Both the position numbers and the translations under genes were made by a program. DNA of 49,122 nucleotides from Spirochaetia bacterium (GTDB taxonomy: Bacteria; Spirochaetota; Leptospiria; Turneriellales; JAOUFE01). Positions within the stretch are counted from its first letter, which is position 1. The number at the start of each line of letters is the position of its first letter. The DNA is taken from NCBI GenBank assembly GCA_029857955.1, contig JAOUFY010000014.1, positions 1 through 49,122 on the forward strand, written 5' to 3'. This document shows positions 24,784 to 35,713 of this stretch, piece after piece. The notes beneath the pieces are model-generated. The model was given only the letters and a program-made list of their open reading frames with translations. It did no database searches and had not been told where the DNA came from.

Positions 24784-25848
24784 ATGCTGGAATCTGTCTT
24801 GAAAACATTTCAAGACATTGAAAGAAGACTAACGGATCCGTCTGTTGTCGGTAATTCTGAAAAATTAAGAGATATTTCGCGGGAACGATCGAGAATTTTT
24901 CCTCTGGTAGAACTGATCGAAGCGGAAAAAAAATGCAAAAAAGAACTTCAAGAAGTTAATCAGCATCTTAAAACTGAAAAATCAGGCGAGATGAAAGATG
25001 CATTGATTGAAGAAAGAAATGCCCTTGAACAAAAACTTCTTGAATTAAAACCAAAAATAGAATACGAAATATTGCCAAAAGACCCGAATGTCGGAAAAAA
25101 TATGTTCCTGGAAATCAGGGCAGGTACCGGAGGCCAGGAAGCCGCCTTGTTTTCGCGTGATCTTTTTCGAATGTACACCCGATATTTTGATACAATATCA
25201 ATTCCTTATGAAGTTGTGTCCATGACAGAAAGTGATCTTCATGGTTATAAAGAAATCGTAATTTTAGTTAAAGGTGAAAAAGCATACGATGTGATTCACC
25301 GTGAAGCTGGTACGCACCGAGTTCAGAGAATTCCAGAAACTGAAGCAGGCGGCAGAATTCACACATCTGCATGTACCGTCGCAGTGATTCCTGAAGTTGA
25401 AGAAAGTGAGTTTTACATTGATCCCAGTCAGCTTAGAATTGATACATATCGAGCCAGCGGATCGGGAGGCCAGCACATCAACAAAACAGATTCTGCCGTT
25501 CGAATCACACATATTCCCACCGGTATCTTTGTTGCCTGCCAGGAAGAACGCTCACAGCATAAAAACAAAGCCAGGGCAATGAATATTTTAGTTTCCAGAT
25601 TAAACCAGATGACCAGAGATGAAGAACATAAAAAAAATGCTGAAGAAAAAAAGACGCAGGTCGGTTCCGGCGACCGTTCAGAAAAAATCCGAACTTATAA
25701 CTTCCCTCAAAATCGCTTAACGGATCACAGGATAGATTATACATCACATAACCTGGATAAAATATTGGAAGGCGATATGAATGATCTTGTAGAAGCGCTT
25801 TTACGCGATGAAAAAAAACAACAATTAGAAAAATTCAATATTAATTGA
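24784..25848 (+). CDS. prfA: Peptide chain release factor 1
   Basis: Recognises UAA and UAG stop codons and triggers peptide release on the ribosome. It has the catalytic GGQ in GSGGQHINKTDSAVRITH and the anticodon-like loop region (REAGTHRVQRIPETE), with the usual N-terminal coiled part. Length from ATG 24784 is 354 aa. The longer frame starts at 24763; I prefer 24784 because MLESVLKTFQDIERRL is the family N-terminus and AAAGAG lies 5-10 bases upstream. The usual neighbour prmC, which methylates the GGQ Gln, is missing here; rodA follows instead. Confidence 0.95.
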   Translation: MLESVLKTFQDIERRLTDPSVVGNSEKLRDISRERSRIFPLVELIEAEKKCKKELQEVNQHLKTEKSGEMKDALIEERNALEQKLLELKPKIEYEILPKDPNVGKNMFLEIRAGTGGQEAALFSRDLFRMYTRYFDTISIPYEVVSMTESDLHGYKEIVILVKGEKAYDVIHREAGTHRVQRIPETEAGGRIHTSACTVAVIPEVEESEFYIDPSQLRIDTYRASGSGGQHINKTDSAVRITHIPTGIFVACQEERSQHKNKARAMNILVSRLNQMTRDEEHKKNAEEKKTQVGSGDRSEKIRTYNFPQNRLTDHRIDYTSHNLDKILEGDMNDLVEALLRDEKKQQLEKFNIN

Positions 25849-25860
25849 TATCATGTGCGT

Positions 25861-26970
25861 ATGAAACAAACTTTTAACAATGCGGTTGCTTTGTACAAAA
25901 AAACTGATTATTTTTTATTTTTTTTAATATTGTTGTTGGTAGGGGTTGGGTTAAATATTTTACTGGCGTCAACTTCGTATGAAGCGACAGTTTCTTACGG
26001 AGATCCTTATTATTTTATTAAAAAGCAATCCATTTTTGTTCTCATCGGCAGTGTTGTTTTAATATCATTTAGTCAGATTTCATACAAAATCTGGGAAAAA
26101 ATTACCTGGCCATATTTTGGTATATCAATACTATTATTGATTTTAGTTTTTATTCCGGGAATCGGTCGTGAAGCGGGAGGAGCTCACCGATGGATCACGG
26201 TTGCTGGTTTTTCTATTCAGCCATCTGACCCTGTTCGATTTGGAATAGTATTAGTATTGGCAAGAATGTATACACATGGCGATTCCAGCGGTTTATTAAA
26301 AAACTTTTTGGCGTTTTTTTTTATTTTAATCATTGCATTTTTAATTAAAAAAGAACCAGATTTGGGTACATCCATTCAAACAGTTCTTTTTTCTGGAATA
26401 CTATTGATTATGGCAGGTTATCCTGTTTATGTTTTAATGATCTCTGGTGTTTTGGGAATTCCAGTTATATTATTGACCATGTCATCGTATCAGCTAGAGA
26501 GAATAAGGGCTTTTCTTGATCCATATAAATATCGTTTCGAGACAGCTTTTCAATTGATTGCTTCGTATAAATCTTTTCTAAGCGGTGGATTTTGGGGCCA
26601 GGGGCTCGGTGAAGGTTTAAAAAGGCATAATCTTCAGGCAAGACATACCGACTTTATACTGGCCATTGTAGCAGAAGATCTTGGAACCATAGGAATCGTG
26701 GGTTTACTTATGTTATATATGACCATTTGTCTTTATAGTTTAATGAAGCTCATGAAAGTTGAAGACAGTTATGGACGGTTGCTGGGTACAGGTATTATAT
26801 TACTTTTCATCGTACAGGCGATTATGAATGTAGCAGTTGTTATGGGTTTACTTCCAACTACAGGATTAAATTTACCACTTGTCAGTTATGGTGGAACCTC
26901 GATTTTAAGTTTTTTAGCCATGTTTGGTATCCTTTTAAATATATTAAAAGAAAACCAAAAAACCATATAG
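25861..26970 (+). CDS. rodA: Rod-shape SEDS glycosyltransferase RodA
   Basis: Polymerises lipid II into glycan strands for side-wall growth, with a class B penicillin-binding protein as partner. It shows about 10 membrane segments and SEDS motifs: WITVAGFSIQPSDPVRFG, KKEPDLGTSIQT, QGLGEGLKRHNLQARHTDFILAIVAEDLG and PLVSYGGTSIL near the C-terminus. FtsW is the alternative. The QARHTDFI wording and the 369-aa length suit RodA better. The ATG at 25861 is taken; GTG 25855 is also in frame. It lies 12 bases after prfA. Confidence 0.88.
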   Translation: MKQTFNNAVALYKKTDYFLFFLILLLVGVGLNILLASTSYEATVSYGDPYYFIKKQSIFVLIGSVVLISFSQISYKIWEKITWPYFGISILLLILVFIPGIGREAGGAHRWITVAGFSIQPSDPVRFGIVLVLARMYTHGDSSGLLKNFLAFFFILIIAFLIKKEPDLGTSIQTVLFSGILLIMAGYPVYVLMISGVLGIPVILLTMSSYQLERIRAFLDPYKYRFETAFQLIASYKSFLSGGFWGQGLGEGLKRHNLQARHTDFILAIVAEDLGTIGIVGLLMLYMTICLYSLMKLMKVEDSYGRLLGTGIILLFIVQAIMNVAVVMGLLPTTGLNLPLVSYGGTSILSFLAMFGILLNILKENQKTI

Positions 26971-26992
26971 ACCTTAGTCTAAAAGAGAGTGA

Positions 26993-28048
26993 TTGAATAA
27001 TATGATACCAGTAACGAATTTAAACGTAATAAAGACAATGAGACTGATTAGCCCATCTGAGCTCATCAATGAGTTTCCAGCTACACCTGAGATCAATTTA
27101 TTGGTAAGCGAAAGTAGAAAAATCATTGAAGCTATATTACAACAAAAAGATCAACGTATGTTGATGATTATAGGCCCTTGCTCAATTCATGATGAAAAGT
27201 CTGCGCTTGAGTATGCGTCAAAGCTTGCAAAATTACATAAAAAAATGAAAGATCGTATGTTCATTGTAATGAGGGTTTATTTTGAAAAACCAAGAACAAC
27301 CATTGGCTGGAAAGGACTAATTAACGATCCTCATTTAAACGGAACAAATGATATCGAAACCGGTTTACGAAAAGCGCGCAGCATATTGCTTAAAATAAAT
27401 GAAATGGGTTTACCTGCTGCAACAGAATTGCTTGATCCCATTGTTCCGCAGTACATTTCAGATCTGGTTAGCTGGGTGGCCATTGGAGCTCGAACAACGG
27501 AATCTCAAACACATAGAGAAATGGCAAGCGGTCTTTCTATGCCGGTTGGTTTTAAAAACAACACAGACGGTAATCTTCAAACAGCCATCGATGCCATGCG
27601 TTCATCATTTCATCCACACAGCTTTTTAGGTATTGATCAGGATGGAAGGATTTCTATGGTCAATACAAAAGGAAATTCAAATGGCCATATTATTTTAAGG
27701 GGCGGAAGATTGCGTCCAAATTATGATGTTGAAAGCGTTAAAGATGCAGAAGAAAAACTGAAAAAATCAGGGGCGAATCCTTTGATCATGGTTGATTGTT
27801 CTCATGCAAATTCAAATAAAGTTCCAGAACAACAGGAAGTTGTATGGAAAAGTATAATGGATCAACGCATTTCTGGTAATAAAAATTTAATAGGATTGAT
27901 GCTTGAAAGTAATTTAAATGCCGGAAATCAAGAGCTTGTTGAGGATATCTCTAAATTAAAGTACGGGGTTTCCATAACAGATGCCTGCATAAACTGGTTA
28001 GAAACAGAAAATCTTTTGGAACATTCTTATAATCAATTAAATAGATAA
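26993..28048 (+). CDS. aroG: 3-deoxy-7-phosphoheptulonate synthase (AroG type)
   Basis: First step of the shikimate pathway: condenses phosphoenolpyruvate and erythrose-4-phosphate. It belongs to class I (AroG/AroF/AroH-like): IIGPCSIHD near residue 62, [16 protein letters not shown] near 94, [22 protein letters not shown], and the metal/substrate region [11 protein letters not shown] with E and D ligands later. Length is 351 aa. Which amino acid inhibits it cannot be read reliably. It is upstream of the fused pabBC gene, which uses the chorismate this pathway makes. A short ATG at 26993 is used; ATG 27002 is an alternative. Confidence 0.95.
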   Translation: MNNMIPVTNLNVIKTMRLISPSELINEFPATPEINLLVSESRKIIEAILQQKDQRMLMIIGPCSIHDEKSALEYASKLAKLHKKMKDRMFIVMRVYFEKPRTTIGWKGLINDPHLNGTNDIETGLRKARSILLKINEMGLPAATELLDPIVPQYISDLVSWVAIGARTTESQTHREMASGLSMPVGFKNNTDGNLQTAIDAMRSSFHPHSFLGIDQDGRISMVNTKGNSNGHIILRGGRLRPNYDVESVKDAEEKLKKSGANPLIMVDCSHANSNKVPEQQEVVWKSIMDQRISGNKNLIGLMLESNLNAGNQELVEDISKLKYGVSITDACINWLETENLLEHSYNQLNR

Positions 28049-28111
28049 TAAAGAATTTGCTTTACTGATATTTAAACGTACAAAAATTATCAAGATGAGA
28101 GTTATAGACAA

Positions 28112-28139
28112 AATAAATCAAATGTTTATTTGATTTATT
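28112..28139 (+). terminator. AT-rich hairpin after aroG
   Basis: AATAAATCAAAT and ATTTGATTTATT form a perfect 12-bp stem with a 4-base loop. The A+T-rich stem and weak T-run make it a doubtful terminator; it could instead be an operator for pabBC. Confidence 0.45.
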
Positions 28140-28230
28140 AATTTTAATCTTTATATGATCAATTAAACAATTGAAATTAAAATATAACAAATGGTTTGCT
28201 GCCACAGGCCTATTATGATTTAATCGTTTT

Positions 28231-30012
28231 ATGCGAAATGCTATACCAAAAGAAATTTCTATAATTGTTTCTATTGACAATAAAATAACAAATAAGAAAA
28301 ATTATTTATTCAAAGATGCAGCTAAAACCATTATAGCCAATAATCCATCTGAAATTGAATCTGCTTTAAATCTAATTGATGAATATACTAATCAAGGTAA
28401 ATATCTTTGCGGATATTTTTCCTATGAAGCCAGCTGTTACTTAAAAGGACTTCATGTTTCTCTTTTAGATAATGGTATGCCGATGGTATGGTTTGGTGTT
28501 TTTGATAATCCAATTTTAATACAAGATGAAAAAGTATCAAATGATTACTATTTAACTGAATTTAAAGCTTCTAAAGATTTTAAAAATTACAGCGAAGGAT
28601 TTAAAAAAATTAAAAAATACATTGAAGATGGGGTTGTTTATCAAATTAATTATACTTTTGGGCTTCATTTTTCTTTTTATGGAGACCAAACTTCTTTATT
28701 TTATGATTTAAAACAAAATCAAAAATCATCTTATAATTTTATGTTTTCATTTGATGATAAACATATATTGTCACTTTCACCTGAATTGTTGTTTTATAAA
28801 AATAATCGAAAAATATTGACCAAGCCCATGAAAGGTACCATTTCCAGAAATTCTAATCCAATAATTGATCAAGCAAATAAAGAAAAGCTCCGTAATTCAT
28901 TAAAAAACAAAGCAGAAAATGCCATGATCACAGACATACTGAGAAATGATCTTGGTATAATTTGCGAGCATGGTACGATTCAAGTTGAAAAATATTTAGA
29001 AATTGAAGAATACCCGACTTTATATCAAATGACCTCAACTGTTTCAGGTACATTAAAAAAAGAAATTCGTTATAAAGAAATATTTAAAGCAATGTTTCCT
29101 ATTGCATCGATAACCGGCGCTCCCAAAATTGAGGCGATGAAAAAAATATCAGAGATTGAAAATGAAAAACGAGGTATTTATACAGGCGCCATTGGAATAA
29201 TTCAACCAAATGGCGAAGCTATTTTTAATGTCGCCATTCGTACATTAGAACTCAATAAAAGTAAAGGTAGAATTTGCGTCGGCAGCGGAATTGTTTATGA
29301 TTCTGACGAGATTGATGAATACAATGAATCTTTATTAAAGGCTTCGTTTATAACACTGAACAAAAAAGAGTTTTATTTATTTGAAACCATGTTATTTAAA
29401 CATAAAAAAATTACCTTGTTAAATTTACATTTAGAACGCTTAAAAAAATCTGCAATTTATTTTAATTTTAGGTATTATGAAGATAAAATTTTAACTGCAA
29501 TTAATGAAATAATCGTAACATGCATACAATATAATAAAAATGTTCGTATAAAACTAAAGTTGTATCCTGATGGGAAAATGCAAGTAGAACACAAACCAGT
29601 CGAAAATATATTTCTAAAAAAAAATCAACCATACCGCTTGGCTTTATCAAATGAAAAGATTAATTCAAAAGATGTTTTTAATTATCATAAAACAAATCTT
29701 CGTCAATTAAAAGATGAAAAATACAGAGGTGCAATTGACCTTGGTTTTAATGAAGTAATTTTTATAAATGAAAAAGATGAAGTGACCGAATGTTGTGTAC
29801 ATAATATTGCTATGGAATCAGGAGGCAGGTGGTATACACCTCCGTTAATTTCAGGTTTACTTCCAGGTACATTTCGTCAGTATTTATTAAATAAAAAATA
29901 TCTAGTTGAAAGAAAAATATCTATGGATGATTTAAAAAAAGCTGATAAAATACTTTTAATCAACTCTGTTCGTGGTTTTAACCAGGGAGAGTTATCTGAT
30001 CAGTTATTGTAG
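28231..30012 (+). CDS. pabBC: Fused aminodeoxychorismate synthase component I and lyase (PabB-PabC)
   Basis: Makes 4-aminobenzoate for folate. Residues about 60-375 are PabB: K201 in PMKGT is the nucleophile that marks aminodeoxychorismate synthase rather than anthranilate synthase, which has Ala there. The region PIASITGAPKIEAMK and the end VGSGIVYDSD follow. Residues about 376-593 are PabC, a PLP fold-type IV lyase: K487 in YHKTNLRQL is the PLP lysine and FNEVIFINEKDEVTECCVHNI is characteristic. The glutaminase PabA is not in the window. The fusion is seen in several bacterial groups. The start ATG has no clear ribosome binding site. Confidence 0.93.
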   Translation: MRNAIPKEISIIVSIDNKITNKKNYLFKDAAKTIIANNPSEIESALNLIDEYTNQGKYLCGYFSYEASCYLKGLHVSLLDNGMPMVWFGVFDNPILIQDEKVSNDYYLTEFKASKDFKNYSEGFKKIKKYIEDGVVYQINYTFGLHFSFYGDQTSLFYDLKQNQKSSYNFMFSFDDKHILSLSPELLFYKNNRKILTKPMKGTISRNSNPIIDQANKEKLRNSLKNKAENAMITDILRNDLGIICEHGTIQVEKYLEIEEYPTLYQMTSTVSGTLKKEIRYKEIFKAMFPIASITGAPKIEAMKKISEIENEKRGIYTGAIGIIQPNGEAIFNVAIRTLELNKSKGRICVGSGIVYDSDEIDEYNESLLKASFITLNKKEFYLFETMLFKHKKITLLNLHLERLKKSAIYFNFRYYEDKILTAINEIIVTCIQYNKNVRIKLKLYPDGKMQVEHKPVENIFLKKNQPYRLALSNEKINSKDVFNYHKTNLRQLKDEKYRGAIDLGFNEVIFINEKDEVTECCVHNIAMESGGRWYTPPLISGLLPGTFRQYLLNKKYLVERKISMDDLKKADKILLINSVRGFNQGELSDQLL

Positions 30013-30107
30013 AGTTTTTATCGATGAAAAGATGAAAACCACAAGGTTGTAAATCTTTAATGCTTGATGATGGTGAGTGAAACTGATTCTTGTCCAATAA
30101 TAAATTT

Positions 30108-30800
30108 ATGGCTGGATCAATTAATAAATCATTTATCGGTGTATATAAAATTCTATTAACTCTTTCTTTTAGTAAAAAACCCGGAGTTTGCGTAGAAACG
30201 GGAACATACATGGGCGACAGTTCATTGTTGTTTTCCAAGATATTTCCTAAAGTTCATACAATTGAAATAAGTAAAAAATGGTATGATTTTGCGAAAAAAC
30301 GTCTTGCTGATGAAAAATCGGTCGAATGTCATTTCGGCGACAGCGCAGATGTAATTTCCGAGCTTACTACTAAAATTAAAGAACCTGTTTTTTATTACCT
30401 GGATGCACATTTTGCAGGTGGCGACACTGGTTTTGGTAAAAAAGAAGTTCCCCTCAATGAAGAATTAACTTCCATAAGTCAACGATCTTATCAAGATGTA
30501 ATTATAATCGATGATTTACGACTTATCGGTAAAAGCGGAGAAAGCGGAACGAAAGACAATACAAAATACAGTCCAATGAAATACGATTGGCGTGACATTA
30601 CATTTTCTGGAATTGCAAAAATTACTGGCCGTAATTTACATAACATATGGTTTTTTAAAGGTGATCGACTTATTATTTTTAGAAATAGAAATATCATACA
30701 AGGTATCTTGCTTTATTTTTGGATTATTTTGGGTAAACTACTTGATAAAGTTCTTGTTAAAACATATAAAAAAATATTGTTTTTAATCAGAGGCCGTTAG
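30108..30800 (+). CDS. Class I SAM-dependent methyltransferase-like protein
   Basis: About 230 aa with a Rossmann core: motif I CVETGTYMGDSS (near residue 32), acidic strand IEISKKWYD, and motif post-II FYYLDAHF. Two later helices near the C-terminus are hydrophobic (FWIILGKLLDKVL) and may lie on the membrane. It resembles methyltransferase family 24 / glycosyl-modifying enzymes. The substrate is unknown; the neighbouring glycosyltransferase suggests surface glycans. The start is uncertain: TTG 30090 or ATG 30108. The ATG at 30066 is out of frame. Confidence 0.65.
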   Translation: MAGSINKSFIGVYKILLTLSFSKKPGVCVETGTYMGDSSLLFSKIFPKVHTIEISKKWYDFAKKRLADEKSVECHFGDSADVISELTTKIKEPVFYYLDAHFAGGDTGFGKKEVPLNEELTSISQRSYQDVIIIDDLRLIGKSGESGTKDNTKYSPMKYDWRDITFSGIAKITGRNLHNIWFFKGDRLIIFRNRNIIQGILLYFWIILGKLLDKVLVKTYKKILFLIRGR

Positions 30801-30834
30801 TATTAAAAAATTTCATTTGTAATTAAAATACAGA

Positions 30835-31884
30835 TTAAAGGTTTTGAATATAGTTATTGTATTGAAAATCAAATGAAAACTTTGAATATGAATTTATTTT
30901 TTTAATAATCTTCTGTATTTGTTCCGGTTTGCTTTCAATGCTTTTTATTTTAGATGCAAGATTTAAAATATTATAAAAAATAGAGCTTACTTGAAAATCA
31001 TCAATTCCTGAAAAAGCTTCGTGCATGAACATTGGTTTTTTATAAGCAAATGCAAAGTTAAAAGCTCCTGAAATATTTTTTGTAAGGTAGCTGTTAACAC
31101 TTGTAACATCCGGGTGCAGTAAGGGCATTATAAAATCAGATGACTTTATCCACGCATGATACGCATTTTCAGAAAGATATTCATGAAATAAAATAAACTG
31201 GCTTTCGAGTTTTTTATTTAATATATATTGTTTAATTTTTTCTCCGTCGCCTCGTGCACAATTGCCAAGTAAAACAAATTTAATGGATTTAAATTTTGCC
31301 TTTTCTACAACATCAATTAAACTTATGTAATCTCTTCTTTTTAATTCCAGTTGCCCCGGTATTACAATCATGATTTTATTTTTAGCGGGTTTAAATGAAT
31401 CTTTGATCTCAGGAAAAAATATCGGATAAAATGAAGATACTTTATTTTGGTATTTTTCTTCTATTGAGTTTTTTAAATAATCGTTCAATATAAAGTAGTT
31501 TTTTATTCTTCTACTGATAATTTTTTGATTTTGACTTGAATTAATTTTTAAAACATCATGTAGTATACCATAACATTGAATTTTAGGCGTTAAAAATAAA
31601 AGGTTACGTACAACAGCATTTTCGGCGGTATTAAAAATTATTTTTTTTATTTTATTTTTTTTAAAATAACGTGATATCTTATACAGCTCAAGAATACTGC
31701 TTGAACCGTTAACATCATGTAAATATAATTGATTCCATATGGGCGAATAATTAATTAAATGAATTAATTGTTTGGATACAATAAGATGAACATTATAACC
31801 TGCTTTTTTTAAAAATAGAAGTTGTGCATATAAACATTCCTGATGGTTTTCTCCTAATTCAATCAATGCAACATCTGTACTCAT
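30835..31884 (-). CDS. Glycosyltransferase-like protein
   Basis: 349 aa from ATG 31884. The N-terminus (DVALIELGENHQECLYAQ) and the middle segment (MIVIPGQLELKRRDYISLIDV, then IKFVLLGNC) give the two-Rossmann layout of GT-B enzymes. The GT4-like motif E-x7-E is not clear. The longer frame to 31992 begins with TTG and does not fit. It probably modifies LPS or another surface glycan. It is flanked by two methyltransferase genes, with pairs of genes facing opposite ways. Confidence 0.6.
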   Translation of the reverse strand: MSTDVALIELGENHQECLYAQLLFLKKAGYNVHLIVSKQLIHLINYSPIWNQLYLHDVNGSSSILELYKISRYFKKNKIKKIIFNTAENAVVRNLLFLTPKIQCYGILHDVLKINSSQNQKIISRRIKNYFILNDYLKNSIEEKYQNKVSSFYPIFFPEIKDSFKPAKNKIMIVIPGQLELKRRDYISLIDVVEKAKFKSIKFVLLGNCARGDGEKIKQYILNKKLESQFILFHEYLSENAYHAWIKSSDFIMPLLHPDVTSVNSYLTKNISGAFNFAFAYKKPMFMHEAFSGIDDFQVSSIFYNILNLASKIKSIESKPEQIQKIIKKINSYSKFSFDFQYNNYIQNL

Positions 31885-32081
31885 ATAATTTAAAAATTTA
31901 AAGGAAGTCAAAATAAAGCAGCAAAGACGTAAATCATTATATATAGAAAATTCTAAATTGTAGGTAACGGCTACATCATGGCACAACAGCAATTTTCTAC
32001 AATGAAGTTGGCACTTTCGATTTATAAATTGAAATAAAGAGATAATTGTTTATATAAAATAAATCCAAAATAAAGTTTTCC

Positions 32082-33014
32082 ATGTTTAAACCAAAAATGA
32101 CGTTGACCAGCCAAACCTGTTTAACGGAAATGTTTGGTCCTCATATGAAAAAATTGGCACATGAAGATAATCCGGATAGTATTAAATACTATGTTAAAAA
32201 ATATATATTAAACAATAAAGAACTGTTTAAAGGTAAAAAAGTTCTTGATGTGCCGGCAGGATCCGGAATAACTTCGCGTATCTTAAATGAGGTTGGCGCG
32301 AAAGTTTATCCCTATGATTTGTTTCCGGAGTTTTTTCATGAGTCGAAAGAAACCTGTAAATTCTGTGATTTAACCGAAAAAATCCCCGAAAAAGATGGTT
32401 TTTTTGACATCGTTATATGCCAGGAAGGAATCGAGCATCTTCCAAATGCCTGTCATGCTCTAGGTGAGATGAACAGGGTTTTAAAAAAAAATGGACTGTT
32501 GATCATCACCACTCCAAATTATTCCAGTCTTCAAGCCAGACTTTCTAATTTAATTTTTGAATCTGAAAATTCAAAACGATTTATGCCGCCAAATGAATAT
32601 GAGAGTATATGGTTTTCAGGCAAAAAGACATCTTCTGCATCCAGGGCAAAGTATTATTTTGGACATGCTTTTCTTCTGGGTATTCAAAAGTTTCGATTAC
32701 TCTGGAAAATCAATGGATTTGACCTCATGGAACTTGTAAAAAATAAAGTTAAAATGAGGAACTTCTTTTTATTCGTGCTGTGGTATCCATTTCTGCTTTT
32801 TGGAAGTTTTTATTTATGGCAAAAAAATACAAGAAAGCTCAACACAGAAAAAAATGCAAGAAATATAGTATTTAAAGAACAGCTTAAATTAAACCTGTCC
32901 TTAACCATATTACTTCACAGTCATTTGTTTGTTGTCTTGAAGAAAACAAAAACAACGAACGAGGCTTTTCAAATTTATAAAACAGAGAATATAAAATTAT
33001 TTAAAGAAACCTAA
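32082..33014 (+). CDS. SAM-dependent methyltransferase with C-terminal membrane segment
   Basis: 310 aa. The Methyltransf_11/UbiE core has motif I VLDVPAGSGITSR (about 50), then FDIVICQEGIEHLPN (about 107) and LKKNGLLIITTPN (about 130). After residue 200 comes a hydrophobic segment (LFVLWYPFLLFGSFYLW), so it is membrane-bound. The substrate is unknown. It likely acts on a lipid-linked sugar, given the glycosyltransferase beside it (inference). It lies upstream of leuS, separated by 90 bases. Confidence 0.7.
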   Translation: MFKPKMTLTSQTCLTEMFGPHMKKLAHEDNPDSIKYYVKKYILNNKELFKGKKVLDVPAGSGITSRILNEVGAKVYPYDLFPEFFHESKETCKFCDLTEKIPEKDGFFDIVICQEGIEHLPNACHALGEMNRVLKKNGLLIITTPNYSSLQARLSNLIFESENSKRFMPPNEYESIWFSGKKTSSASRAKYYFGHAFLLGIQKFRLLWKINGFDLMELVKNKVKMRNFFLFVLWYPFLLFGSFYLWQKNTRKLNTEKNARNIVFKEQLKLNLSLTILLHSHLFVVLKKTKTTNEAFQIYKTENIKLFKET

Positions 33015-33104
33015 AATGTATGGCATATAATTATGTTCATTACTTTTCATATTTAAGAAAATAATTACTGGTCAGGTTGTTTCAATCGCAATTTTTTACT
33101 CTAT

Positions 33105-35693
33105 ATGAAATATTCTTTTTCAGAAATTGAATCTAAGTGGCAGCGTTATTGGGATGAAAATAATGTTTTTTTAACGACTGAGAATTCTTCAAAACCAAAA
33201 TACTATGTGCTTGATATGTTTCCATATCCTTCAGGAGCGGGTTTACATGTGGGTCACCCGGAAGGGTATACTGCAACCGATATCATGGCACGTTATAAAC
33301 GAATGTGCGGATTTAATGTTCTTCACCCCATGGGATGGGATGCCTTTGGACTTCCAGCGGAACGATATGCCATGCAAACAGGAATTCATCCAGCTGAAAC
33401 AACAGCAAAAAACATCAGTAATTTTAAGCGTCAGATGAAATCAATTGGCTTTTCATACGACTGGAGCCGTGAGATCAATACTACGGATAAAAATTATTAT
33501 AAATGGACACAGTGGATTTTTTTAAAAGTATTTAATTCATATTATGATGAAAATGAAAATCGGTCAAAGGATATTTCATTACTTCCCATTCCTGTAGAAT
33601 TAAAAGACGAAGATAAGAAAAAAGAACGCGAAGATTATATAAACTCAAAACGACTTGCCTATATTGATGAAATTCCAGTAAACTGGTGTGAAGCCCTGGG
33701 TACAGTTCTTGCCAATGAAGAGGTGGACGAATGGACTGGTAAGGGGTATTCAGTTGTGCGTAAACCCATGCGTCAATGGATGCTTCGAATTACCGCCTAT
33801 GCTGATCGATTGCTTGACGATTTAAAACTGGTTGACTGGCCTTCCGGTACACTTGAGCTTCAACGTGTGTGGATTGGAAAATCATATGGAGCTGAAATTA
33901 CATTTCATATTGAAGGTTCGAAAGAAACCTTTACAGTTTTTACCACCAGGCCCGATACTTTGTTTGGAGCAACTTATATGGTACTTGCTCCTGAACATCC
34001 CCTTGTCCCCCAAATTACATCGATTCAACAAAAAAATGAAATTGAAAAATATATAGAGAAGACATCTCTAAAATCAGAACTTGATCGTCAGATGGACATT
34101 TCGAAAGATGTTGCAAAAGGCGAGAAGGAAGAAAAAACCGGAGTCAATACAGGTGGTTTTGCCATACACCCTATCACAAAAGAAAAAATACCCATTTGGG
34201 TTGCTGACTATGTTTTAATGTCATACGGCACTGGAGCGATAATGGCAGTTCCAGCTCATGATCCACGTGACTTTGAATTTGCAAAAAAGTTTCAGCTCAA
34301 TATAAAATGTGTTTTAAGTACAGACGGACAAAATTTGTCAAATTTAGAAGAAGCCTTTGTTGCTGACGGAATTTCAATAAACTCGGATTTTTTAAATGGT
34401 TTAAAAACTCCAGATGCCAAAGAAGAAATGATCAAATACCTTGAGCAAAATAAAATTGGAGAGCGCAAGGTAAATTTTCGTTTAAGAGATTGGCTTTTTT
34501 CGCGTCAACGGTATTGGGGTGAACCAATTCCGGTGAGCATTGATCAACATGGTTTTTATCATACCGAAAAAACATTGCCTCTGGAGTTACCTCATAGTGA
34601 TAAGTTTCAACCTGCCGGAACAGGTGAGTCTCCTCTGGCAAATTTACCAGAATGGGTAAATGCAAAAAGTCCTGAAGGAATACCAATGCGCCGTGAAACA
34701 AATACAATGCCTCAATGGGCAGGAAGTTCATGGTATTATCTTCGTTTTATTGATCCTGATAATGTAGACAAAATGGTAGATCCTGAAAAAGAAAAGTACT
34801 GGCTAAAAGATGGAGTTGATTTATACGTAGGCGGGGCAGAGCATGCAGTATTGCATTTATTGTATGCGAGATTCTGGCATAAGGTTTTATATGACCATGG
34901 ATATGTAAGTTATCCTGAACCTTTTCGTAAGCTTATTCATCAAGGATTGATCCTGGGTGAAGATGGATCGAAAATGTCTAAATCCAGGGGGAATGTTGTC
35001 AATCCGGATGATGTTGTGAAAAACTACGGAGCAGATGCTTTTCGCCTTTTTGAGATGTTTATGGGGCCACTTGAACAAATGAAGCCCTGGACATCTCGGG
35101 GTATCGAAGGGGTAAATCGATTTTTATTACGCGTCTGGCGCTTTTTTATATTAGATTCTGTCGAAAAGACCGGTGATGATGGTATTGCCAAATTTAATCC
35201 AGAATTTCTAGTAGATAAACCAATTTCTGATCTCATGGTAAAAGTTTTGCACCAGACAATAAAGAAACTAACCTATGATATGGAGAAACTATCTTTTAAT
35301 ACCAGCATATCTCAAATGATGGTATTTATGAACCATGCGTATCAGGATGGTTTTTTAAACAAAGAAGCCTCATCAGTATTTATAAAACTTTTGTATCCGT
35401 TTGCACCGCACATGGCAGAAGAGTTATGGAGTTTAATGGGTAACACTCAAACCATTGCCTATTCAAAATGGCCTGAATATAGAGAAGATCTTGCCAAAGA
35501 AGATAATTATGAAATGGTGATTCAAGTCAACGGAAAAATTCGTTCAAAGCAAATTGCTGTCATGGGAATCAGTGATGAGGAAATGAAAGATCTTGCTTTA
35601 TCAGACGATAAAATTAAAACATATATAGATGCAAAAGAAATAAAGAAAATCATCGTTGTTAAAAACAAACTTGTAAATCTTATTGTGGTTTAA
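33105..35693 (+). CDS. leuS: Leucyl-tRNA synthetase
   Basis: Charges tRNA-Leu. HIGH-type motif [12 protein letters not shown] near residue 48 and KMSKS in [15 protein letters not shown] near 625. The CP1 editing domain ([17 protein letters not shown]) lies at about 265-280, and the tRNA-binding C-terminus ends in a valine-rich strand. Length is 862 aa. The segment between [10 protein letters not shown] and [15 protein letters not shown] (about 147-182) is longer than in E. coli, and the usual CPxC of the zinc region reads CEAL, so the zinc site is lost. The start ATG has a -10-like TCTAT next to it and no Shine-Dalgarno. Confidence 0.96.
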   Translation: MKYSFSEIESKWQRYWDENNVFLTTENSSKPKYYVLDMFPYPSGAGLHVGHPEGYTATDIMARYKRMCGFNVLHPMGWDAFGLPAERYAMQTGIHPAETTAKNISNFKRQMKSIGFSYDWSREINTTDKNYYKWTQWIFLKVFNSYYDENENRSKDISLLPIPVELKDEDKKKEREDYINSKRLAYIDEIPVNWCEALGTVLANEEVDEWTGKGYSVVRKPMRQWMLRITAYADRLLDDLKLVDWPSGTLELQRVWIGKSYGAEITFHIEGSKETFTVFTTRPDTLFGATYMVLAPEHPLVPQITSIQQKNEIEKYIEKTSLKSELDRQMDISKDVAKGEKEEKTGVNTGGFAIHPITKEKIPIWVADYVLMSYGTGAIMAVPAHDPRDFEFAKKFQLNIKCVLSTDGQNLSNLEEAFVADGISINSDFLNGLKTPDAKEEMIKYLEQNKIGERKVNFRLRDWLFSRQRYWGEPIPVSIDQHGFYHTEKTLPLELPHSDKFQPAGTGESPLANLPEWVNAKSPEGIPMRRETNTMPQWAGSSWYYLRFIDPDNVDKMVDPEKEKYWLKDGVDLYVGGAEHAVLHLLYARFWHKVLYDHGYVSYPEPFRKLIHQGLILGEDGSKMSKSRGNVVNPDDVVKNYGADAFRLFEMFMGPLEQMKPWTSRGIEGVNRFLLRVWRFFILDSVEKTGDDGIAKFNPEFLVDKPISDLMVKVLHQTIKKLTYDMEKLSFNTSISQMMVFMNHAYQDGFLNKEASSVFIKLLYPFAPHMAEELWSLMGNTQTIAYSKWPEYREDLAKEDNYEMVIQVNGKIRSKQIAVMGISDEEMKDLALSDDKIKTYIDAKEIKKIIVVKNKLVNLIVV

Positions 35694-35713
35694 TTTGCTA
35701 TAAAAGTGCACGT

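Noticed and set aside
24607-24813. Minus-strand reading frames across the tRNA
   Set aside because: They overlap tRNA-Arg and the start of prfA and show no protein-like pattern.
30066-30090. ATG 30066 as start of the methyltransferase
   Set aside because: It is out of frame with the Rossmann motif; a TGA precedes TTG 30090 in the right frame.
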